Part shown: piece after piece, positions 57,301 to 64,000 of the stretch
Layout: every line of letters starts with the position of its first letter
Position numbering within the stretch: position 1 is the first letter of the stretch
Assembly (NCBI GenBank): GCA_025024175.1
Contig: QCXZ01000041.1
Coordinates: forward strand, 17,603,786-17,667,785
Direction: 5' to 3'
Length of the DNA stretch: 64,000 nt
From: Rhyzopertha dominica
Lineage: Eukaryota; Arthropoda; Insecta; Coleoptera; Bostrichidae
Notes under the pieces: model-generated
What the model was told of the DNA's origin: nothing
What the model saw: the letters and a program-made list of their open reading frames with translations, nothing else
Database searches by the model: none
Position numbers and translations under genes: made by a program

Positions 57301-60300
57301 AGGAATGGTACAGAATAGCAACAGCCTGATGGGATACGTGTAAATATAAAAAATCTTGTTCCAAGTACCGCTGGGCATCTTCTTGAAGGAATACAGTTCT
57401 GAAACTGAATATAAACACATTAGTACGGTACTTCCCAAACCTGATAAAGTAAGCTAGTGAAACAGTTGCTACGAATAATGATTTTTACTTACCACTTTCC
57501 TTTATTTTTTGTTTCTCTTCTACTGGATCTATATATTTCTTTAACGGTTCTTCGATATACACTGACGTATTGGTAGTGTTTGCCTTATTAGGCACGCATT
57601 CTGCAATAGTCTTTATTTTATTTACTTCCTGCTTTCTATTTTGAATCTTCCGAACCATTTTTCTTACTAACTTCGAGATTCTGTCATTTTGGAACATGAT
57701 ACCAAAGTATACAAAATATGCTACAAAGAGGATCAATGCCTCGTGCCATAATACCCTTCCATTCCAGGTTATTGCTACTAGAAGCACTACGGCACAAATA
57801 TAGATAATAACATCGCGAGTTAAGGGATACCAGTCTATCTGAATCGGCTAAAAATGGCTATATATTAGAATAAGTACGGAGATAAGTATTAAGGTTTATC
57901 TTACTTACACTTGATGCAGCTAAACCTCCAAGAGCAGCAACCCCTAAAGTATTAAACATGGAGGATCCAATAATTGTTCCTATCCCCAAGTCAGATTCCG
58001 TTACAAACGTTCCTATTATGTTTACAAATAGTTCTGGAGCAGATGTTGCTATTGACATAAAAGTGGCAGCTGCCACATCCTAAAATAAAAATAAAAACAT
58101 TTATACACCAGAAAGCCTTTTTTGTAGAATGTGATATAATTAAATTACACATAGCGCAAGCTAGGAAGAGGAGATTAGCGTCAGGAGTCATATAAGTATT
58201 TATATTTACGTGTATATAAATTTCAAATTTGTGGCTAAAAATGTTACTACACTTTATGAGCTACTAACTTGATGTGTTTGCTTATTGTCAGGGATTTAAC
58301 AATAAGCGACAAAGGCGATTTAAGTGCTAGTGAGTGATTGTGATTAGTGGTGAACTGCATTACTAGTGTTACGGTTTTGAGTATTTCGTACTTAGTGTTG
58401 CAAACAAAAAAGGTTAAGTCAGTAATACGCATTTTTCGAACCGGTATATGTACAAATACGAATATTTGCTATTTTGGACTTCCATGACCGCCAACCATTT
58501 CTGCAACGTTAGATATTCTAAGTACATTTCAAACACTTCGCTGTATCTTCCTTACTGATGAATATAAATACCTATACTGTAACGCGAATGTATTTTGTCG
58601 TGAGTTACAAGAAAAATGAGAAAGGTTCGATGAAACCGTATATTAATCCAAAATGAACAAAACAAAAATTAAACTATAAATCAGAACGAAATAAGAACGC
58701 GATTGTGCACTCGGCAACGCGGAAAATGGAACTGAATTCCAAAAACTGAATAACTACGTCTACCGCACGAACCTAGGGTATCCATCTACGTATTCTTGGA
58801 AATACCCCGAGGTTGTGGCCGTACAATACCAAATTAAGAACTTTTGCAAAGCATAAAATAGTTATCTTAAATGACGTCATAGACAACTACGGTTTAGATA
58901 AAAAATAACTGATGACGATATTAAAAAATACTAATTACATTTATTTGTTCTAGGCAACAACTGAAATTTTAAGTTTATAATAAAACTAAAAAAATAAAGA
59001 GTTGTCCAAAATTTGTTTTACCGCGATCATTTACAAGTCTCCTCTCTCTAAATTCATTCAGGTACTCAAAAAAGTACACAAAAGAATTGCATGAAAAACC
59101 ATCATGCTGTCAAATGTCTTATGCTCTATGTTGGGCGAATTTTTAAAATGCCTTTATATTTTTACTCCTTTTTGCCCTTCCAATAGTACTTTGACAAATT
59201 TTATTTTTCAGTAACTTATGCAGGGTGCCCCAGTAGTGATGATCCAAACTAAAGCAGGTAGAGTACCTTATTTTTAGTCGAAATAACCACATATGTCATT
59301 ATATAATTGACGCACTGAATCAAGATGCCATGAAAACTCAAGATAATCTTGGAGTGTTTCATGATTACTACCATAGGGTATAGTAAGTATTCAATTATAA
59401 AAATTTTTTGATCTATTTCTATTGTAAAATTTATTTACTGACTTTTGTTCAATAGTTAAAACCATTTTAGATTAAAGCGAACGTATTTTTCGAAAAGTAC
59501 ATGAACTATGTGTGTCTTAATAATATAAAAACATTACGTTCTATACTAATTGAAACAAGGGTAATTTACTTTTGTATCTGGTATAGTACATCCATAAGAA
59601 GACGAATTGTAATGTTAGGTGGGTATACACAATGGCTCAGCCCACAAGGCAGACTTTAGAACAGCTGTCAGTGGATGTTATAGCGACCATCTTTTTGATT
59701 TGTAAAATATTCTAATGCTTTGTCCTTTGTTTTTGTTTCTTTTACCGTTTTTATTATTATTTTTGTTCGACAGTAAATGACCCTTGTGCTGAAAGGCCTT
59801 ACATCTTCCGTAAATCGTTGATCTGCTGTAAGTGTCCTCGTAGTAACTGAGCTGGTTATAAGAGTCAATTAAGTTTGAAGAAGAAATCATTGATATTTTG
59901 AATTTTTTACAAGATTGCCTTGTACTCATCGTTCTTCATATTCGGCCTTCCTAGAGGAACCCACTACCGTGTTTAGTTTTCTGTTAATCCTAATATAAAT
60001 TTATCTGAAGGATGAATAAGCCTTTTAGAAATTCACTATTCGTACACTATATTTTACTCTGGGCATAGGCATAGGGACAAATCAAACAGTTTTTACAAAT
60101 GCCACTGCAGCCAGTCATACGAGTACGTCCATAATATCATAGATCGTAGTGTTTTTTTAACGGATCGGATAAAATAAAGAAAATACTGAGATAAAGCAAG
60201 TATTACTAGTTGCATTTACTACTATGTAAGTCAGTCTAATAATGATAAGGAACTCTTTCTAGAGAAGTTGCAATCTTCTCAGAGGCTTATGTGTTCATTT

Positions 60301-63300
60301 TTTTTGGGCACGTATCCTGAAATTATTAGATTACCGTGTAACGTTTCCAGGCAAACTGCGATGGCCCTGAGTTGGTCAGCCGAGGTACTTTTTTTTGTGA
60401 ACAACATACAACCTATATTGCACGTTCTAGTTAATTTATCCAAATGCATGACAAAAAACTAAATATTCGATAAAAATAATAGTCGTTCGATGAATGAATG
60501 AATCCTAAATATAAAATTTTCACGCAGGTTAAAATAATAAATACTCGATAAATATTATAGATGCTCGATAAATGTAATGTCTGATCGGTATAAAATTTTA
60601 ACGCATGTTAAAATAACAAATACTCGATAAATATCATAGACGCTCGATAAATGCAATGAACAATCGGTATTAATTTTACATGCATGTTAAAATAATAAAT
60701 ATTACATAAATATAATAGACATTCGATAAATGTAACGAATTTGCAGTAACATATGCATATGTTTCCTGAATTATTAAAAATATTCGTTAAATAAATAATA
60801 GATGCTCGATTAATTTAAGGAATGCTCAGTACCAGATTCGAATGCTTTCTCATTTAGTAAATATTAGGTAAAATATAATAAATACTCGGTAAATGTTAAA
60901 TGGAAAATTGATGATGAAGGAACAGATACTTGCCTTCAATAAAAAGGCCTATCCATCAACTAAAAGCAGTAGCTGTATAACACTTTTAAACATTACTGTA
61001 AGTACCTATATTTTCATTAAAAAATAAAAACGTGAAACAAAATAAACATTTTATAAACTAAACAAACACATTTTTACACACTGTTTACATAATTGGAAAA
61101 CAAAATGCATTCGCAACAAAGAATTTAAAATATTTTATAAAATACAAATTTGATTTAACAGTGAACATGACTTATCGAGCATTTATATTTTTTTCTAATA
61201 CATTGCTGTAAAATGCTAAATTTAATTCAATAGTGAACGTAAATTATCGAGCAATTATATATTTTTATAGTGCACATTTCAGTAAAATACCTACCAGAAC
61301 TTAGCGTGCAAATAGGATATTTTATATTGTGATTTTATAAAAAAATATAAAGCATTTTCTATTATTTTATTCTGTATTTTTTATTTTTTATCGAGCATTT
61401 AGTATTTTCCTAATCTGCAAACTGCATTAAATTACCGGGCGTTAATTACAACCCCTTTCTTGTAAACCTTACAAACACGGATCGATTCATTTCATTCCTT
61501 TTCGGGATGGCATAAGACTCCGACAACACGATGATCGTTTAGTATCATATTAAAACTTACTTGAGACAGATTAAGAACTATGCAGATGCGTTCTACGCAG
61601 GGTAAGAAGTAGTTATTGCAGACCAAAGCCAATAAAGTAAAGCAGTAGATTCCAACAATGAAACATAGCACGACTGCTCCGTTTTTGAGTTGTTCTGGAT
61701 TGAAGGTGTTAGGGAATTCGTCCATTGAATTGGGACATGCTTCCTCCTCGGTATCATTTCTTGGTGTAGAGGTTCCTGCTAAATTATAAGGATATATTGC
61801 AAAAGTTATAAAGACTTGCAATGGATAAAAAAAGGTTCAGTAAACATGTCGTGTTTCAATTAGACCTATTTTCCTGAATTCTTCATCTTAAAGTATGAAG
61901 CAACTGCATTCTTGAAAATATTATTGTTGCTTTCGAAACGTGGTAATTGCATTTCAATGTATCGTGTAGTTGTCTTTTCATGATAAGCCAATGTTATCTT
62001 TATCCGCATCTATTGTTTACAAATTTTGACCTTAATGGTACAACGCCGTTTTACACTCATATCCAATAAAAAAACAGACGCAAAATATAGATAATTTGGT
62101 AGGTTTTATTAATAAATAATCCTGATGATTCCTTTACTATAGTCTTCAAATATTATATTAAATGGTATCCAAAAAATTTTTGCTTCTGACGATTTACAAC
62201 ATAAATATAGAATACGGCTTGTATAATATTACATTCAATAATGATTCTGAATCCATGTACAGATTAAACGATCGGGTTTTCCGAATGTATGGGTAATAAC
62301 TGATATGATAAAAAGTCATCCACATTTATCTAATAAATGAGTACCTACTCTGGATACTGGAATTCCCACATGTAATGTTCAAGTTGAACCGTATGTTGAT
62401 TAGATAAGTTCCTCTTATGCTTTCAATCTTATTAATATTTTTTATAAACATTCTGCTAAAATAAACTGATGTATGAAAATATATATTCCTGCCAAATTTT
62501 CTATTTATTGTTACAATTCTTTATGTAAGAATTTACGCTGTTTCAAGAATGTTTACTTACAATACTGTTCTTCACAAAAGCATGTTACCGCATTAATAGA
62601 ATAATACTCTATTTTAGATTTAACGTCACTTACTTTTATTTATATAATTTTTCAGAAAAACTACACATAGCTTGAAACAAGTGAGTATGAAATTATCTGA
62701 ACACATACTTTAAACAACGTCTCCTGTACTCAGATTTGAGTAATCTTTTGTTTCTTAAACCGTACAAGTACCTACAAAATGAATAAACATAGACTTACCT
62801 TAAAATGCATGTCTATGCTGTGCTGTCTACACCTCAAGTAACTGCAGATAGATCTATTTCGCTGTCATTACAGCTCATCAGTGCAGTTTAGATCTAGTGT
62901 AGACAGCACGGCATAGAACTGGTTTTGCTTATATACCAAAGCAATGGTATGATGATATTAAGAATTTGTCAGTATTACACTGACATGATGACAAAGCCAC
63001 CTAGCTGCCTTAACGCGTACTACTTCCTAAAGGAAGTGACCTGTAGCCTGACAAATTGGCATGCAACTGCATACTTCAATTTGACAGCAGGCCCCTACGG
63101 CACTTTTTGCTAACGGGCAAGAACCAACATACTTTAAAATGCATGTCTATGCTGTGCTGTCTACACCCCAATCAACTGCAGATAGATCTATTTCGCTGTC
63201 ATTACAGCTCATCAGTGCAGTTTTTGTCAGGCTACAGGTCACTTCCTTTAGGAAGTAGTACCCGTTAAGGCAGCCATTGCTTTGGTATATAAGCAAAACC

Positions 63301-63695
63301 AGTTTTATGCCGTGCTGTCTATACTAGACCTAAACTGCACTGATGAGCTGTAATGACAGCGAAATAGATCTATCTGCAGTTGGTTGAGGTGTAGACGGCA
63401 CAGCATAGACATGCATTTTAATGTATGTTGGTTCTTGCCCGCTAGCAAAAAGTGCCGTGGGGGCCTGCTGTCAAATTGAAGTATGCAGGTGCATGCCAAT
63501 TTGTCAGGTCACTTCCTTTAGGAAGTAGTACCCATTAAGGCAGCTAGGTGGCTTTGTCATCATGTCAGTGTAATGCTGACAGATGGCATTGCCATCCTAA
63601 ATTCTTACTTTCATAGACTTACCTGTTTGCAAACTGTGTGCTTGATGGCAAAAGATTGTAACGAGGAAAACCACAAGAGTTCCAGCTGATGACAT
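53992..63695 (-). CDS. Sodium/(potassium)/calcium exchanger, NCKX/SLC24 family
   Basis: Seven exons in transcription order: 63695-63623, 61778-61561, 58079-57909, 57847-57493, 57404-57198, 54462-54361, 54308-53992. The total is 1443 nt, 480 residues, all phases consistent. The product exports Ca2+ in exchange for Na+ across a membrane. Order: signal peptide; short luminal part with an acidic Cys-containing stretch (EEEACPNSMDEF); first membrane cluster with alpha-1 repeat TSAPELF (Glu113) and GSSMFN; IDWYPLTRD before the cytoplasmic loop rich in Lys/Arg; second cluster with PIRLLLFCTIPDP, PLTFIMCVIWIG, then alpha-2 repeat LTFLAAGGCLPES (Glu365) and SNSLGANTMN (Asn392). GGCLPE and GANTMN depart from classical NCKX alpha-2 and suggest the insect CG1090/zydeco-like or NCKX4/5-like branch. 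Subfamily is from memory. Confidence 0.88.
54361..54462 (-). CDS. NCKX exon 6 (alpha-2 repeat)
   Basis: Follows ATTCCAG. It encodes EIPDSVLGLTFLAAGGCLPE and SLIIMSRR, with donor GTAAGT. Phase 1 on both sides. Confidence 0.9.
54840..55920 (+). mobile_element. Degenerate transposon-type protein in NCKX intron 5
   Basis: Plus-strand pieces across frames include HCPKCPELVRKLRKK (about 55217-55260), HTDGCFGQ (about 55717-55740) and GHSFLP with NRTFEQLR (about 55827-55870). I recognise this order (Cys-x2-Cys-P, DxCGGQN, GHSFLPNDRDF) from a family of insect transposon-linked proteins with DDE-like cores. Heavily frameshifted; boundaries uncertain. Confidence 0.4.
56270..56410 (+). mobile_element. 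Possible PLE RT fragment
   Basis: A frame reading RDLSEKIKKIKLDPEDILVS then FTSLQLKKRLQEED resembles the stretch before and at RT motif A of PLEs (LDPEDILVSFDVVSLF). It has lost the motif A Asp and lacks other motifs. Confidence 0.35.
56580..57197. other. NCKX intron 5, part next to exon 5, nothing recognised
   Basis: No motifs. Confidence 0.4.
57198..57404 (-). CDS. NCKX exon 5
   Basis: Follows ATATTCAG; a second acceptor 6 bp later (TTTCAG) is also in frame, so the start may vary by two residues. It encodes YTYPIRLLLFCTIPDP, PLTFIMCVIWIG and SWMITLI. Donor GTAGGT, phase 1. Confidence 0.88.
57493..57847 (-). CDS. NCKX exon 4 (end of cluster 1 and cytoplasmic loop)
   Basis: Follows ATTTTTAG. 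It encodes PIQIDWYPLTRDVIIYI, two hydrophobic helices and a basic loop (KLVRKMVRKIQNRKQEVNK). The loop is short for NCKX1-like proteins. An in-frame alternative acceptor lies 9 bp downstream. Donor GTAAGT, phase 1. Confidence 0.88.
57909..58079 (-). CDS. NCKX exon 3 (alpha-1 repeat)
   Basis: Follows TATTTTAG. It encodes DVAAATFMSIATSAPELF, SDLGIGTIIGSSMFN and ends GGLAASS before GTAAGT, phase 0. Confidence 0.92.
58080..60459. other. NCKX intron 2, first part, no gene recognised
   Basis: AT-rich. An isolated CAGGGTGCCCCAGTAG at 59220 resembles a transposon end but has no partner nearby. The frames at 59668-59929 (-) and 60268-60462 (+) have no motifs. Confidence 0.4.
60460..60900 (+). repeat. 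Degenerate tandem array, 79-bp period
   Basis: GTTAAAATAA recurs at 60528, 60607 and 60686 with exact 79-bp spacing. Each unit contains AATACTCGATAAATAT and TGCTCGATAAATG-type motifs. Outer units are more decayed. Confidence 0.8.
61150..61430 (-). repeat. Inverted-orientation CTCGATAA motifs
   Basis: TTATCGAGCA occurs near 61170, 61248 and 61388, the reverse complement of the TGCTCGATAA motif in the array at 60.5-60.9 kb. The spacing 61170-61248 is also about 78 bp. Confidence 0.5.
61561..61778 (-). CDS. NCKX exon 2
   Basis: Follows TAATTTAG. It encodes GTSTPRNDTEEEACPNSMDE and NPEQLKNGAVVLCFIVGIYC, then CVERICIVLNLSQ, before GTAAGT. Canonical NCKX has the matching pattern CxP...F.P.Q..NGA at this point. 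Confidence 0.92.
61779..62787. other. NCKX intron 1, part next to exon 2, nothing recognised
   Basis: AT-rich, no motifs. Confidence 0.4.
62801..63611. repeat. Fold-back repeat family B, copy 3, at the NCKX exon 1 donor
   Basis: A complex palindrome. Block a (62801-62891) recurs directly at 63133-63223 and inverted at 63335-63423. Block b (62974-63133) recurs inverted at 63424-63590. Block c (62892-62948) recurs inverted at 63278-63333. The right end TAAATTCTTACTT matches the 21-kb copy. Short open frames inside it are accidental. A 13-bp direct repeat flanks it at 62788-62800 and 63612-63624. Confidence 0.85.
63623..63695 (-). CDS. NCKX exon 1 (signal peptide)
   Basis: ATG at 63695. It encodes MSSAGTLVVFLVTIFC then HQAHSLQT and ends in phase 1 before GTAAGT (63622-63617). 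With exon 2 the junction codon is GCA. The hydrophobic core suits a cleaved signal, usual in NCKX proteins. Confidence 0.82.
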
Positions 63696-63829
63696 GTTAT
63701 GTAGGTATTGAAAATAGGACAACGCAGTCTAATGTAGATAAAACGTTTTCAGATTCACTCCAGGAATGTATTAAAGAAGTTCTTTACGTTGCTCATCCTT
63801 CAGGACATTGGAGAAGTGTTCTGGCATCC

Positions 63830-63840
63830 TTAATATATAA
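63830..63840 (-). promoter_or_regulatory. Candidate NCKX TATA box
   Basis: TTATATATTAA on the minus strand about 135 bp before the ATG, with no other gene between. Confidence 0.35.
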
Positions 63841-64000
63841 TCTCTGAAACAGCTAAATGTACGTACTGTATATTAGAAATACCCTAGCAATCGGTTTATT
63901 CTATGATGTGCAAAGAGAAATGTATCACAGCAAGACTATTAGAAATATAAGTAATTACAAACTAATTAAAATACATAGATGAAAGATTCAGAATAAATTT

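Noticed and set aside
60460..60900. CRISPR-like regular spacing
   Set aside because: Units are degenerate and contiguous without unique spacers, and the DNA is eukaryotic; it is a tandem repeat.
63056..63499. Paired open frames on both strands
   Set aside because: They are the two arms of the fold-back read in opposite directions, with identical peptides and no motifs.

Overview
The window is AT-rich, intron-rich animal DNA, most likely from an insect. Genes have GT/AG introns of about 50 bp to 20 kb. Mariner, hAT, Penelope-like (PLE), non-LTR, Bel/Pao-type and tRNA-derived SINE remnants are everywhere, and isolated Ns indicate a draft assembly. I cannot fix the order or species from sequence alone; a beetle or similar insect is a guess.

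Three protein genes are supported, and I joined their exons by splice sites, phase and family motifs. (1) Acid lipase/lipase-3-like gene 1, + strand, six exons from 3696 to 31923, about 413 aa. (2) A tandem paralogue, lipase gene 2, + strand, six exons from 40686 to 49076, about 399 aa. Both have an identical intron phase pattern, and exon 2 is 199 nt in each. Both have a secretion signal, GHSMGG nucleophile motif and Asp/His partners, so both probably make secreted or lysosomal lipases. Intron 1 is 81 bp in gene 2 but 20.7 kb in gene 1. (3) A Na+/Ca2+-(K+) exchanger of the NCKX/SLC24 family, - strand, seven exons from 63695 down to 53992, 480 aa, convergent with lipase 2.

Layout. 1-780: PLE reverse transcriptase fragment (-) followed by a hammerhead ribozyme motif (+). 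1476-2252: dispersed repeat. 3.7-31.9 kb: lipase 1. Its intron 1 holds a mariner, two SINEs, a degenerate DDE transposase, a second copy of the dispersed repeat split by a PLE with 0.7-kb inverted arms, a non-LTR fragment, fold-back pieces and a complete-ended hAT. Its intron 3 holds a 4.2-kb inverted repeat, itself interrupted by a terminal-inverted-repeat (TIR) element, and an R1/jockey-like non-LTR remnant. 32-40.6 kb: intergenic DNA with hAT-type and TA-type MITEs, a non-LTR fragment and a SINE. 40.7-49.1 kb: lipase 2, with a decayed PLE, a second copy of the TIR element, hammerhead-like motifs and Bel/Pao debris in its introns. 49.3-49.7 kb: mariner. 53.9-63.7 kb: NCKX gene. An 0.8-kb fold-back lies against its exon 1 splice donor, intron 2 holds a 79-bp tandem array, and intron 5 holds transposon-protein debris.

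Observations most worth checking: the near-complete hammerhead at 692-736, the two-copy TIR element encoding a conserved peptide, the NCKX Asp-to-Asn change at the proposed K+ site, and the duplicated NCKX splice donor.
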